In this document: positions 8,111-17,610 of the stretch, in pieces
Position numbering within the stretch: the first letter of the stretch is position 1
Layout of the letters: each line of letters begins with the position of its first letter
Assembly: GCA_001915995.1 (NCBI GenBank)
Contig: MNRO01000018.1
Span: forward strand, 96,609 to 160,608
Source: Clostridium sp. 26_21
GTDB taxonomy: Bacteria; Bacillota; Clostridia; TANB77; CAG-508
DNA length: 64,000 nt
Reading direction: 5' to 3'
Position numbers and translations under genes: made by a program
Notes under the pieces: model-generated
What the model saw: the letters and a program-made list of their open reading frames with translations, nothing else
What the model was told of the DNA's origin: nothing
Database searches by the model: none

Positions 8111-9148
8111 GTGAGAAATAAAAAAAGTAAATATGTGCAGTTAATTGAATTATATAATTCTGGAAAAACAAATGTAGATGAATTGAAAATTGAATTAAAT
8201 TCAACTAAAAAAACGATTTATACATATATATATCAAGCAAACAAAGAAGGAAAAATTATAAAATTAAAAAAACATAAAGAGAAAAAAAGAAAGATAAGCA
8301 AATATGTGCAATTTATTGAATTATACAATTTGGGAGTAACTGATTTAGATGAACTTGAAAAAAAATTAGAATCACCAAAAAGTTCAATATATTCATATAT
8401 TCATAGAGCTCACAAAGAAGGAAAAATTGTAAAAGTTCCAAGAAAGAAAAAAGAAAAGAAAAAGAAAATAAATAAATATGAGTTATTTGTAAAACTATAT
8501 AACTCAGGAATAAAAAAAACGAAACATCTTATGGCAGAATTGCAAATTTCAAAGAATACAGTATATGTATATACTAGAAGAGCACAAAAAGAAGAAAAAA
8601 TTTTTAAAATAAATAATAAAATTGAAAGAAATATAAGAAAACAATTAATTAAACAATATCCATTTGAAGTAGCAGTGGATTTGAATTTGCAACCAGAAAT
8701 AATATACAAATATTTAGAAAATTTAGGAGAAAAAGATCAGAAAACACTTCAAAGAGAAATATTATCACAAAATATTATTTGGAAAAGAATAAAATCTTTA
8801 AAAGCAAAATATTTAAAAAATAATCAAGAGATTAGTGTAGAAGAATCTTTAAAAAAAATAATTCCAAAATTAAAAGAAACAGAAGTATTTGAATTGATTA
8901 AGTTTTATTATTGGTGTGGTAAGGAAAGTATGGCTTTACAAGTAACAAATCAAATTATATATTTTGCAGAAAATTCAAAAGAAATAAAACAACAGGCAGA
9001 ATTAGAAAAAGACAAATTATTAAGAGAGATAATAGTAAAAAAAATAATAAGTAGGAAAGGCACAACATATTCTAGTTTGTGCAAAGAACTTAATGTAAGA
9101 GAATCATTTATCATACAAATATTAGGGAGAGAAGATGAAGATAGATAA
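8111..9148 (+). CDS. putative DNA-binding protein with three tandem helix-turn-helix repeats
   Basis: A 345-residue protein I cannot assign to a named family. Three repeats of about 47 residues (6-52, 62-108, 121-167) each read as KY-x2-[FL]-[IV]-x-LYN-[SL]-G ... aromatic-rich helix ... KEGKI. They are separated by very basic linkers (KEKKRK, KKEKKKK). Each looks like a small winged or helix-turn-helix unit. The C-terminal half has further HTH-like helices (about 178-207 and the last 30 residues) but no enzyme motif. It starts with GTG; an AGAAGG Shine-Dalgarno lies 9 nt upstream, and the nearby ATG (8104) runs into a stop. AT-rich like the host genes. Confidence 0.72.
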   Translation: MRNKKSKYVQLIELYNSGKTNVDELKIELNSTKKTIYTYIYQANKEGKIIKLKKHKEKKRKISKYVQFIELYNLGVTDLDELEKKLESPKSSIYSYIHRAHKEGKIVKVPRKKKEKKKKINKYELFVKLYNSGIKKTKHLMAELQISKNTVYVYTRRAQKEEKIFKINNKIERNIRKQLIKQYPFEVAVDLNLQPEIIYKYLENLGEKDQKTLQREILSQNIIWKRIKSLKAKYLKNNQEISVEESLKKIIPKLKETEVFELIKFYYWCGKESMALQVTNQIIYFAENSKEIKQQAELEKDKLLREIIVKKIISRKGTTYSSLCKELNVRESFIIQILGREDEDR

Positions 9149-9208
9149 GAGATAAAAATCTTATAAATATAACTAGGCAAAAGCATTAAGAAAGGAAGAG
9201 AAAAAAAC

Positions 9209-10621
9209 ATGAAAACAGAACAAGAAATAGAAAAACAAAAACAATACATAGAAAAAGTAAAAGAAATGAATCAAGGAAAAAATTTAAAATATTATATATT
9301 AACAATGGGATGTCAATTAAATGAAAATGATTCTGAAAAATTATGTGGAATGGTAGAAAAAATGGGATATATGCCAACAGATGATTATAAAGAAGCAGAT
9401 CTTGTTATGTTTAATACATGTTGTGTAAGAGAAAATGCTGAAGACAAATTATTTGGAAAATTGGGTGAATTAAAAAGAATAAAAGAACAAAGAGGAACAA
9501 TAATTGCAATTGGTGGATGTATGATGCAAGAAAAACATATAACAGATAAAATACATGAAAGTTATTCATATACAGATATAATTTTTGGAACACATACATT
9601 ACAAAACTTCCCAGAAGATTTATATAATACAATGCAAAGTAAAAAGAAAATGTTAGATATAATGGATATAGATGGAGAAGTTTATGAAGGATTACCAATA
9701 AAAAGAACAAGTAATATAAAAGCATCTGTAACAATAATGTATGGATGTAACAATTTTTGTACATATTGTATAGTTCCATATGTAAGAGGAAGAGAAAGAA
9801 GCAGACATCCAAAAGATATATTACAAGAAGTAGAACAATTAGCAAAAGAAGGATATAAAGAAATTACATTATTAGGACAAAATGTAAATTCATATTTAGT
9901 ATCAGAAGATTGGAAAGAAAAAGGACTTGAATATAAAGGAATAAATTCTTTTGCAACATTATTAAGAGAAATAAATAAAATAGAAGGAATTGAAAGAATA
10001 CGTTTTGTATCACCACATCCAAAGGATTTTACAGATGATGTAATAGAGGCAATTGCAGATTGTGAAAAAGTATGTAAATTAATACATTTACCACTTCAAT
10101 CAGGAAGTTCAAAAGTATTAAAAACAATGAACAGAAAATATACGAAAGAACAATATTTAGCATTAGTTGAAAAAATGAAAGCTAAGATTCCAAATTTAAC
10201 ATTATCAACAGATATTATAGTAGGTTTTGCTGGTGAAACAGAAGAAGATTTTGAAGATACACTAGATGTTGTAAGAAAAGTATGTTTTGAACAAGTATAT
10301 ATGTTTATATATTCAAGAAGAGTAGGAACACCTGGAGATAAAATGCAAAATCAAGTTCCAGAAGATATTAAACATAAAAGATTTGACAGATTAAAAGAAT
10401 TAGTTGAAAGTCAAATTGCAAAGAATAATAGTAAATATGTAGGAACAATTCAAAAAGTATTAGTTGAAGGACCAAGCAAAAATAATCCAGAATTATTAAC
10501 AGGAAGAACTGATAGTAATAAAGTTGTTATATTTGAAGGAAGTAAAGAACTAATAGATACAATAATAGATTTAAAGATTATTTCAGAACATATGTGGTAT
10601 TTGAAGGGACAAATAATTTAA
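9209..10621 (+). CDS. miaB: tRNA-2-methylthio-N6-dimethylallyladenosine synthase
   Basis: Radical-SAM methylthiotransferase that adds the 2-methylthio group to i6A37 of tRNAs. The N-terminal UPF0004 domain carries its three cluster cysteines (C35 in GCQLNEND, C71, C104). The radical SAM motif C180-x3-C184-x2-C187 is intact, and a TRAM domain occupies about the last 65 residues. Length of 470 is typical. The gene is followed 5 bp later by the first copy of a 121-bp repeat and then mutS; miaB-mutS adjacency is common in Clostridia. Confidence 0.95.
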   Translation: MKTEQEIEKQKQYIEKVKEMNQGKNLKYYILTMGCQLNENDSEKLCGMVEKMGYMPTDDYKEADLVMFNTCCVRENAEDKLFGKLGELKRIKEQRGTIIAIGGCMMQEKHITDKIHESYSYTDIIFGTHTLQNFPEDLYNTMQSKKKMLDIMDIDGEVYEGLPIKRTSNIKASVTIMYGCNNFCTYCIVPYVRGRERSRHPKDILQEVEQLAKEGYKEITLLGQNVNSYLVSEDWKEKGLEYKGINSFATLLREINKIEGIERIRFVSPHPKDFTDDVIEAIADCEKVCKLIHLPLQSGSSKVLKTMNRKYTKEQYLALVEKMKAKIPNLTLSTDIIVGFAGETEEDFEDTLDVVRKVCFEQVYMFIYSRRVGTPGDKMQNQVPEDIKHKRFDRLKELVESQIAKNNSKYVGTIQKVLVEGPSKNNPELLTGRTDSNKVVIFEGSKELIDTIIDLKIISEHMWYLKGQII

Positions 10622-10626
10622 TTTAG

Positions 10627-10747
10627 TTGAAAAATAATTACAATTTTGGCTGTGTCGAATTTCATTTAAAACGCGGTTACATACACCACGTATGCGCCCT
10701 TGCCTTTTAAATAAAATTCTTCTTGCCAAAATTTAATTCTTTTCCAA
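10627..10747. repeat. 121-bp intergenic element, copy 1 (between miaB and mutS)
   Basis: Nearly identical to 42382-42502: by eye 9 differences in 121 bp. It begins TTGAAAAATAATTACAATTT and ends with its imperfect inverse (…CTTTTCCAA), giving terminal inverted repeats of about 24 bp. A central hairpin CATAC/GTATG sits inside a GCG/CGC pair. The flanking bases TAG/CTA extend the outer stem. Either a miniature mobile element (MITE-like) or a structured RNA. Confidence 0.85.
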
Positions 10748-10779
10748 CTAATCTATGTTTCAAGAAAGGAATGATAAAA

Positions 10780-13419
10780 ATGGCAGGAAATACACTAGAA
10801 AATATGGATAAATCAAGTTTTTCACCAATGATGCAAAAATATTTAGAAACAAAAGAAAAATATAAAGATTGCATATTATTTTATAGATTAGGAGACTTTT
10901 ATGAAATGTTCTTTGATGATGCAATAACAGCATCAAGAGAACTTGAAATAACATTAACAGGAAAAGATTGTGGACAAGCAGAAAGAGCACCAATGGCAGG
11001 AATTCCACATCATGCAGCAGAAGTATATGCAGCAAAATTAATAGAAAAAGGATATAAAGTTGCAATATGTGAGCAACTAGAAGATCCAAAAACAGCAAAA
11101 GGAATAGTTGAAAGAGGTGTAATAAGAATACTTACACCAGGAACAATTGTTGAAAGTAATTTACTAGAAGAAAAGAAAAATAATTATATAATGTGTATAT
11201 GTAAAACAGGACTTTATTTTGGAATAAGTGTATGTGACATTTCAACAGGAGAATTTTATAGTTCAGAAATAAAAGGTGAAAACAATTTTGAAACATTATT
11301 AGATGAAATTGCAAGATTTTCACCATCTGAAATTATTGCAAATTCAATGATGTTTGAATGTCAAGAAGAAATGGACAAAATTAGAGAAAGATTTTCAATT
11401 TATATGAGTAGATTTAGTGATAAATTCTTCTCTGATGAAGTAGGAAATTTACAATTAGATTATAATATATTAGAAAATAAAAAAGAAATAGGAAATTTAA
11501 AAGAAAAAACACTTGTAGTAAAATCAATAAATGCTTTACTTGAATATTTGAATGAAACTCAAATGACAAGTTTGGAACATATAAACACTATAAATATATA
11601 TAATTTATCAAAATATATGGCATTGGACATAAATGCAAGAAGAAATTTAGAAATTACTGAGAAAATGAGAGACAAAAGTAAAAAAGGAACATTACTTTGG
11701 GTATTAGACCAAACATCTACATCAATGGGAGGAAGATTACTTAGAAGATGGCTAAATGATCCATTATTAGATGTAAAAGAAATAAATGAAAGATTAGATG
11801 CAGTAAGTGAATTAAAAGACAATATGATGTTAAGAGGAGATGTAGTAGATACATTAAAAAAAGTATATGATATTGAACGTCTTTCTGCCAAAATGACATA
11901 TGGTAATGCAAATGCAAGAGATATGATAACACTTAGAAATTCATTAGAAAAATTGCCAGAAGTAAAAAATATTCTTTCAACATGTATGTCACCAAAATTA
12001 AAACAATTATATGAAGATTTAGATGAATTACAAGATGTTTATGAATTAATAAATAAATCAATTATTGATGACCCTCCAATGACAATAAAAGATGGTGGAA
12101 TAATCAAATTAGGATATAATGCTGAAATTGATAAATTAAAAACTGCGACAACAGAAGGCAAAAACTGGATTGTAAAATTAGAGGCAGAAGAAAAAGAGAA
12201 AACAGGAATTAAAAATTTAAAAGTAGGATATAACAAAGTATTTGGATATTATATAGAAGTATCAAAATCATTTGTATCACAAGTTCCAGATAGATTTATA
12301 AGAAAACAAACATTAACAACTGGTGAAAGGTATATAACAGAAGAATTAAAGAACTTAGAAGGTCAAATTCTAGGTGCAGAAGAAAAGGTTGTTAATTTGG
12401 AATATGAAGAGTTTGTAAAAATTAGAGAGCAAATTGCTAAAAATGTAAAAAGACTTCAAAAAACTGCAAATGTAGTATCAACATTAGATGTATTATCAGC
12501 ATTTGCACAAGTTGCAGAAGATATGAATTATTGCAAACCAGTTGTAACAGATAATGGAAAAATCAAAATAAAAGATGGAAGACATCCTGTAATAGAAAAA
12601 ATGGTTGGAATAGGAAATTTCGTACCAAATGATACATATTTGGATAAAGATGGAGATAGATTAGCAATTATAACAGGACCTAATATGGCAGGTAAATCTA
12701 CATATATGAGACAAGTTGCATTAATAACATTAATGGCACAAGTTGGATGTTTTGTTCCAGCAACAGAAGCGGAAATAGGTGTTGTAGATAAAATATTTAC
12801 AAGAGTTGGAGCATCTGATGATTTAAGTATGGGACAAAGTACATTTATGGTTGAAATGATGGAAGTTGCAACAATTCTAAAAGAAGCAACAGAAAATAGT
12901 TTAGTAATATTAGACGAAATAGGAAGAGGAACATCAACATATGATGGACTTTCAATTGCTTGGGCTGTTGCTGAATATATTGCAGACAAAGAAAAATGTG
13001 GTGCTAAGACATTATTTGCAACACATTATCATGAATTAATTGAACTTGCAGATAAACAAGAAGGTATAAAAAATTATTCAATAGCAGTAAAGGAAAAAGG
13101 TGAAGATATAATATTTTTAAGAAAAATTGTTGAAGGCGGAACAGATGAAAGTTATGGTATTCATGTTGCACGCTTAGCAGGAGTTCCTAAAATTGTAACA
13201 AAGAGGGCTAATGAAATTTTAACAAGTTTAGAGAGAAAGAGTATGCTTTCTGGAAAGAAACAGGAAAAGGAAAATAAGAAAGTTGTTGAAGGACAATTTG
13301 ATATGTTTAATTATAAACTTGGAGAGATTGCTCATGAGATTGATAAGATTAATTTGAATGAATTAACTCCAATTGATGCTTTGAATACTTTATTAAAAAT
13401 AAAAGAAAAGATGAAATAA
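10780..13419 (+). CDS. mutS: DNA mismatch repair ATPase MutS
   Basis: Recognises mismatches and small loops and recruits MutL. Shows the N-terminal mismatch-binding domain with the Phe-x-Glu region (GDFYEMFFDDA), connector, core, and ABC-type ATPase with Walker A GPNMAGKST (633-641) and DEIGRGTSTYDG Walker B/signature. Near the C terminus, QFDMF (839-843) fits a beta-clamp-binding motif. I start at 10780 (MAGNTLEN) because the AAAGGA Shine-Dalgarno is 9 nt upstream; an in-frame ATG at 10723 lies inside the repeat element. mutL is 15 kb away rather than adjacent. Confidence 0.96.
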   Translation: MAGNTLENMDKSSFSPMMQKYLETKEKYKDCILFYRLGDFYEMFFDDAITASRELEITLTGKDCGQAERAPMAGIPHHAAEVYAAKLIEKGYKVAICEQLEDPKTAKGIVERGVIRILTPGTIVESNLLEEKKNNYIMCICKTGLYFGISVCDISTGEFYSSEIKGENNFETLLDEIARFSPSEIIANSMMFECQEEMDKIRERFSIYMSRFSDKFFSDEVGNLQLDYNILENKKEIGNLKEKTLVVKSINALLEYLNETQMTSLEHINTINIYNLSKYMALDINARRNLEITEKMRDKSKKGTLLWVLDQTSTSMGGRLLRRWLNDPLLDVKEINERLDAVSELKDNMMLRGDVVDTLKKVYDIERLSAKMTYGNANARDMITLRNSLEKLPEVKNILSTCMSPKLKQLYEDLDELQDVYELINKSIIDDPPMTIKDGGIIKLGYNAEIDKLKTATTEGKNWIVKLEAEEKEKTGIKNLKVGYNKVFGYYIEVSKSFVSQVPDRFIRKQTLTTGERYITEELKNLEGQILGAEEKVVNLEYEEFVKIREQIAKNVKRLQKTANVVSTLDVLSAFAQVAEDMNYCKPVVTDNGKIKIKDGRHPVIEKMVGIGNFVPNDTYLDKDGDRLAIITGPNMAGKSTYMRQVALITLMAQVGCFVPATEAEIGVVDKIFTRVGASDDLSMGQSTFMVEMMEVATILKEATENSLVILDEIGRGTSTYDGLSIAWAVAEYIADKEKCGAKTLFATHYHELIELADKQEGIKNYSIAVKEKGEDIIFLRKIVEGGTDESYGIHVARLAGVPKIVTKRANEILTSLERKSMLSGKKQEKENKKVVEGQFDMFNYKLGEIAHEIDKINLNELTPIDALNTLLKIKEKMK

Positions 13420-13444
13420 AAAGATTTCATCTTTTCTTTTTTTG
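13405..13444 (+). terminator. intrinsic terminator overlapping the mutS stop codon
   Basis: Perfect 13-bp stem GAAAAGATGAAAT / ATTTCATCTTTTC with a 6-nt loop and an 8-T run. The 5' arm includes the last mutS codons. Confidence 0.9.
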
Positions 13445-13553
13445 ACTAAAAATTCTAAATTTTGCAAAAGAGACAAAACTTCCCATAATTCACTCTTGGA
13501 AATAAATGTAAAAGAATATATAATTTTATTAAATTAAAACTAAGGAGGAAAAA

Positions 13554-13889
13554 ATGAAAATTACATATATAAAAAAGGACAAGCAATTAATCTTCGAAAT
13601 AGAAGAAGATATAGATGAATGTTGTGTACAAAAGATAAGAAGGAGGATAGATAATGAAATTCAAAGATATATGCCAAAGGAAGTTATATTTGATTTTAGC
13701 AATGTTTCTTTTATGGATAGTGCAGGAATTGGGTTAATAATAGGAAGATATAAATTAATAAACATGATTGGTGGAGAATTAAAAATAGCAAATGTAAACA
13801 CGCAAATACAAAAAATATTTGAAATGAGTGGATTATTAAGATTAATACCAGTAGAACAAAAAAATAAGAAGGAGGTGCAATATGACTAA
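13554..13889 (+). CDS. spoIIAA: anti-sigma F factor antagonist
   Basis: STAS-domain protein (111 aa) that frees sigma F by binding SpoIIAB in the forespore. The MDSAGIG motif carries the phosphorylatable Ser56. A strong AGGAGG Shine-Dalgarno precedes the ATG. It is first in the spoIIAA-spoIIAB-sigF operon and overlaps spoIIAB by 8 bp. I could not confirm a sigma-H promoter in the upstream 130 bp. Confidence 0.95.
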   Translation: MKITYIKKDKQLIFEIEEDIDECCVQKIRRRIDNEIQRYMPKEVIFDFSNVSFMDSAGIGLIIGRYKLINMIGGELKIANVNTQIQKIFEMSGLLRLIPVEQKNKKEVQYD

Positions 13890-14388
13890 GATATATGATA
13901 ATGAAATGAAAATAGAATTTTTAAGCAAATCTAAAAATGAAGCATTTGCAAGAATAGCAGTAGCAGCATTTATAGCACAATTAGATCCAACAGTTGAAGA
14001 AGTTGCAGATATAAAAACAGCAGTATCAGAAGCAGTAACAAATGCAATAATACATGGATATGAAGAAAAAATAGGAATAGTAAAATTAATTTGTAAAATA
14101 GCTCAAAATGAAGTTTTTATAGAAATATCAGATTCAGGAAAAGGAATAGAAAATATAGAAGAAGCTAAACAACCATTGTTCACTACAAAATCAAATTTAG
14201 AAAGATCTGGAATGGGATTTACAATAATGGAAAGCTTTATGGATAATGTAGAAGTAGATTCTGTGCTAGGAGTTGGAACAAAAGTAACAATGAGTAAAAA
14301 AATAAAAATCAATTCTTCTCGTGAAAAACAAAAAGATGTTGAAAATGCTAATAATTTAGTAAATACAGGAGTAAGGGGAGAGGAATAG
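13882..14388 (+). CDS. spoIIAB: anti-sigma F factor / serine kinase
   Basis: GHKL-family kinase that holds sigma F inactive and phosphorylates SpoIIAA. Visible ATP-site boxes: N box E50-x3-N54, G1 DSGKG (84-88) and G2 GMGF (110-113). At 168 residues it is about 20 longer than most SpoIIAB proteins, owing to a polar, Lys/Asn-rich C-terminal tail. Its Shine-Dalgarno (AAGGAGGTG) lies within spoIIAA, indicating coupled translation. Confidence 0.95.
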   Translation: MTKIYDNEMKIEFLSKSKNEAFARIAVAAFIAQLDPTVEEVADIKTAVSEAVTNAIIHGYEEKIGIVKLICKIAQNEVFIEISDSGKGIENIEEAKQPLFTTKSNLERSGMGFTIMESFMDNVEVDSVLGVGTKVTMSKKIKINSSREKQKDVENANNLVNTGVRGEE

Positions 14389-15116
14389 TGTATGAAAATG
14401 ATATGAAAATCATAGAACGAGCTCAAAACGGAAGTAAAGAAGATATGACAAAACTAATAGAAGACAATAGTAGGCTTGTTTGGAGTATTGTTCGAAGATT
14501 TAATGGAAGAGGATATGATATAGAAGACTTATATCAAATAGGAAGTATTGGATTAATAAAAGCAATACAAAGATTTGATACAAGTTTTGAAGTTCGACTT
14601 TCAACATATGCAGTACCATACATATTAGGAGAAATAAAAAGATTTATAAGAGATGATGGACCAATAAAAATAAGTAGAAGTATAAAAGAATTAAATATAA
14701 AAATAATAGAATTACAAAAGGAGTATTTGAATAAATATGGAAAAGAAATAACTTTAGAACAATTAGCTAAAGAATTAAAAACATCAAAAGAAGATATTGC
14801 AATGGCTTTAGATTCAGCAAGACCAGTGAATTCTATAGAAGACAGTCAATATAGAGACAATAAAACAGATAAAACAATTAGTTTAATAGATCAGCTATCT
14901 TCTGGAAAAGATGAAGAAAATGAAATTACTAATAGAATTACAATAAAAAAGTTAATAAGTGAGTTGAAAGATAACGAAAAAGAAGTAATACTTCTAAGAT
15001 ATTACAAAGGAAAAACGCAAATGCAAGTTGCAAAAATCCTTGGAATAACACAAGTACAAGTTTCAAGGATTGAAAGAAAAGTGTTAGATAATATGAAAAG
15101 AAAATTAACAGTGTAA
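14388..15116 (+). CDS. sigF: RNA polymerase sporulation sigma factor SigF
   Basis: Early forespore sigma factor (242 aa). Region 2 (DLYQIGSIGLIKAIQRFD), region 3 and a region 4 helix-turn-helix (MQVAKILGITQVQVSRIE) are all present. Position after spoIIAA-spoIIAB distinguishes it from SigG. The start is a GTG overlapping the spoIIAB stop as TAGTG, with a GGGGAGAGG Shine-Dalgarno upstream; an alternative ATG is at 14403. Confidence 0.95.
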   Translation: MYENDMKIIERAQNGSKEDMTKLIEDNSRLVWSIVRRFNGRGYDIEDLYQIGSIGLIKAIQRFDTSFEVRLSTYAVPYILGEIKRFIRDDGPIKISRSIKELNIKIIELQKEYLNKYGKEITLEQLAKELKTSKEDIAMALDSARPVNSIEDSQYRDNKTDKTISLIDQLSSGKDEENEITNRITIKKLISELKDNEKEVILLRYYKGKTQMQVAKILGITQVQVSRIERKVLDNMKRKLTV

Positions 15117-15203
15117 AAAAATTTAACTTAAAAAATAAAGAAATAAGGTTGGAAAATTTAGTTCTTTTCAAGCCATGGTTTGTGCTGTGAGAAAGGAATG
15201 TGA

Positions 15204-16223
15204 TTGAAAATGAAAAAAGCGATATTTTATATAATTGGGTTTATAATTATTGTTTTTATTTTGCCCGTAATATTTACAACAAGTCCTAAAAGCCAAGAAA
15301 CTATTGCACAAGAAGAAAATCAAAAACAAGATACTGAAGAAAAGAATATTAAAACAGAAGATATGAATCCATATTATTTAAAATATCAAAAAATAAAATT
15401 ACTTCATACTGAAAATGGAGAAATAGAAGAACTTGATATGAATGAATATTTATATGGAGTTGTATCAGCTGAGATGCCAGCAAGTTATGAAAAAGAAGCA
15501 TTAAAAGCACAAGCAATAGTTGCAAGAACATATACAATATATCAAGCAATGAATAATGGAAGTAAGCATGAAAATGCAGATATATGTGATGATTATGCTT
15601 GTTGCCAGGCATGGATAAGTAAAGAAGATAGATTTGCAAAATGGAACGAAAATGAGGCTGAAACAAACTGGAAAAAAATTGTGGAATGTGTAGATGATAC
15701 TACAGGAAAAATCATTTTATATGATGAAAAGCCAATAAATGCGTTTTTTCATTCAAACAGTGGAGGAATAACAGAAACATCATTAAATATTTGGGGTGGA
15801 ATTGATTATCCATATTTAAAATCTGTAGAAACAAGTGGTGAAGATGGTTATAATCAATATAGTTCGGAAGTAGTATTATCTAAAGAAGAATTGATAAATA
15901 AAATGAAAGAAAAATATTCTGATTTTGAAATAGATTTTAATACAGAAGAATGTATAAAAATATTAGAGCTTACTTCAAGCAATAGAGTAAAAACTATAAA
16001 GATTGGCAATAAAGAAATTGCAGGAACAGAGGCAAGAAGTATATTTGGATTAAAATCAACAAATTTTACATTTGAAATAAATGGAGAAAATATAAAATTT
16101 AGTGTAAAAGGATATGGTCATGGAGTTGGAATGAGCCAAACAGGAGCAGACAGTATGGCAAAGACAGGAGCTAATTATGAAGAAATTATAAAACATTTTT
16201 ATACTGATGTAGAAATTAAATAA
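15204..16223 (+). CDS. spoIID: stage II sporulation protein D, peptidoglycan lytic transglycosylase
   Basis: Degrades septal peptidoglycan during engulfment. It has an N-terminal membrane anchor (about 5-25), the SpoIID domain with catalytic Glu90 in VVSAEMPAS, the cysteine-rich loop (DICDDYACCQAW) and the closing GHGVGMSQTGA motif. A TTG at 15204 lies 6 nt after an AAAGGA Shine-Dalgarno; the ATG at 15210 is 12 nt away, so TTG is my choice but the ATG is possible. In Bacillus this gene is mother-cell (sigma E) expressed; I see no clear sigma E promoter in the 87-bp gap. Confidence 0.92.
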   Translation: MKMKKAIFYIIGFIIIVFILPVIFTTSPKSQETIAQEENQKQDTEEKNIKTEDMNPYYLKYQKIKLLHTENGEIEELDMNEYLYGVVSAEMPASYEKEALKAQAIVARTYTIYQAMNNGSKHENADICDDYACCQAWISKEDRFAKWNENEAETNWKKIVECVDDTTGKIILYDEKPINAFFHSNSGGITETSLNIWGGIDYPYLKSVETSGEDGYNQYSSEVVLSKEELINKMKEKYSDFEIDFNTEECIKILELTSSNRVKTIKIGNKEIAGTEARSIFGLKSTNFTFEINGENIKFSVKGYGHGVGMSQTGADSMAKTGANYEEIIKHFYTDVEIK

Positions 16224-16295
16224 TAATTTCCTTAAAATGAATAATCTTCTGAAAAAAGTAAATACTTCTAATAATAAAATATTAAGGAGGAATTT

Positions 16296-17111
16296 ATGAA
16301 AAAAGGAAGAAAATTTTATGAAAATGAGAATTTAATAATATATGTTGGAACTGCAATATTTTTCATATTAGCAATATCTGTTGGAATTGTTATGTATATG
16401 ACAACAAAAGCTAATTCAAAGGTTGGAAATGAAACAGGTAAATCTACAACAGAAAATATTGAAAATGTAGAAGATGCAAGTTCAAATATTGGAAAAACAG
16501 TTGAAGAACAAGAGAAAATTGCTGAACAAAAAAATGATGAAATTAGTAATAGAACAGAAAGTACAACTACAGATATTATAGAAAATACAACAAATACAAA
16601 AAAAGATGAAAATAAAGCAGATTCAGAGAAAAAAGAAACCACAGTTAAAACAGAAACAACAGCTAATGCTACAGAAAATACACAAGTAACAGAAGAAAAG
16701 AAACCACTAACATTTACAAAACCAACAGATGGAGAAATAATTGCTGAATTTGCACAAGAAAATTTAATATATTCAGATACATTAAAAGAATGGATTACAC
16801 ATACAGGAATAGATATAAAAGCTGACAAAACAAGTGTAATAAAAGCATCTGCAGATGGTGTAGTAACATCTATATTAAATGATCCAAGATATGGCTTAAC
16901 AGTAGTAATTTCACATGATGAAGGATATGAGACCATATATTCAAATTTATTAACTGCTGAATTTGTTGTTGAAGGAGAAGAAGTAAAACAAGGGCAAACG
17001 ATAGGAACAGCAGGTAATACTGCATCATTTGAAAGTGGAATGGAGAGTCATTTGCATTTTGAAATTATGCAAGATGGTAAATATTTAAATCCAAGTATTT
17101 ATTTAAAATAA
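16296..17111 (+). CDS. spoIIQ: stage II sporulation protein Q-like M23 (LytM) endopeptidase
   Basis: Forespore membrane protein with one N-terminal membrane segment (about 13-36), a low-complexity Thr/Glu/Asn linker (40-135) and a C-terminal M23 domain. The zinc ligands H169-x3-D173 and H252-x-H254 are intact, so it may be an active endopeptidase, unlike Bacillus SpoIIQ, which lacks one ligand. The pairing with spoIID supports the SpoIIQ name and a role in engulfment. An AAGGAGG Shine-Dalgarno precedes the start. Confidence 0.88.
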   Translation: MKKGRKFYENENLIIYVGTAIFFILAISVGIVMYMTTKANSKVGNETGKSTTENIENVEDASSNIGKTVEEQEKIAEQKNDEISNRTESTTTDIIENTTNTKKDENKADSEKKETTVKTETTANATENTQVTEEKKPLTFTKPTDGEIIAEFAQENLIYSDTLKEWITHTGIDIKADKTSVIKASADGVVTSILNDPRYGLTVVISHDEGYETIYSNLLTAEFVVEGEEVKQGQTIGTAGNTASFESGMESHLHFEIMQDGKYLNPSIYLK

Positions 17112-17117
17112 CAAAAA

Positions 17118-17146
17118 TTGACATCGACATAATATTGTGCTATAAT
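17118..17146 (+). promoter_or_regulatory. consensus sigma-A promoter
   Basis: TTGACA (17118-17123), 17-bp spacer, TATAAT (17141-17146): perfect consensus, starting 7 bp after the spoIIQ stop. Drives the small gene at 17256. Confidence 0.85.
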
Positions 17147-17255
17147 GCTAATGTTTATATTGTATATCATAGTTATACTTTTAGATTATTGAATACTAAA
17201 TTTTCTGAGAGTTACTATGAAACTTTCAGAGTTAATTAAGCTGGAGGTGCTTGGC

Positions 17256-17537
17256 ATGTATGTAGTTCCTAAAATCATGTTCCCATTTATGTGGAAGAAG
17301 AACAATCCGCCGAAGACATTGCATTTGAAGAGTACGTGTGAGGGGATATTCGGAGATCTTTTTACTTTAACATCTCTTCCCGACGTAAGTGGAATTGAAC
17401 TCATTTTGAGCTATCATGATAAAGAAAATGCTTATTATGAAGGTGCAGAAGGGTATCCAGAGTTTGATATTCTTTCAGATAAACGCAGAGCTTTTAAAAT
17501 ACAATGGCTTGAGAATATGGGAGGATTATTTATTTAA
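17256..17537 (+). CDS. hypothetical protein, 93 aa, atypical codon use
   Basis: Not recognised. A soluble 93-residue protein beginning MYVVPKIMFPFMWKKN, with many aromatic residues. I choose ATG 17256 because GGAGGT lies 8 nt upstream; the in-frame ATG at 17217 has no good Shine-Dalgarno. Codons (CCG, ACG, CTT, GGG) differ from the AT-rich genes on both sides. Own promoter, and a terminator shared with a convergent gene. Confidence 0.65.
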   Translation: MYVVPKIMFPFMWKKNNPPKTLHLKSTCEGIFGDLFTLTSLPDVSGIELILSYHDKENAYYEGAEGYPEFDILSDKRRAFKIQWLENMGGLFI

Positions 17538-17562
17538 ATGATTGAGAAATAGAACTAAAATA

Positions 17563-17600
17563 AAAACGGAGTTTTTGAAATTATTCAAAAGCTCCGTTTT
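17563..17600. terminator. bidirectional terminator between two convergent small genes
   Basis: A 17-bp stem (AAAACGGAG arm, one G-T wobble) with a short AT loop. T runs occur on both sides, so it can serve the genes at 17256 (+) and 17611 (-). Confidence 0.85.
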
Positions 17601-17610
17601 TACTGTGAAG

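Noticed and set aside
10723..10779. N-terminal extension of MutS
   Set aside because: Lies within the 121-bp repeat and adds residues not expected in MutS; the ATG at 10780 has the Shine-Dalgarno.
13500..13553. Sigma-H promoter before spoIIAA
   Set aside because: A GGAAAT … AGAAT pair exists, but the spacing is too short for sigma-H; I could not support it.
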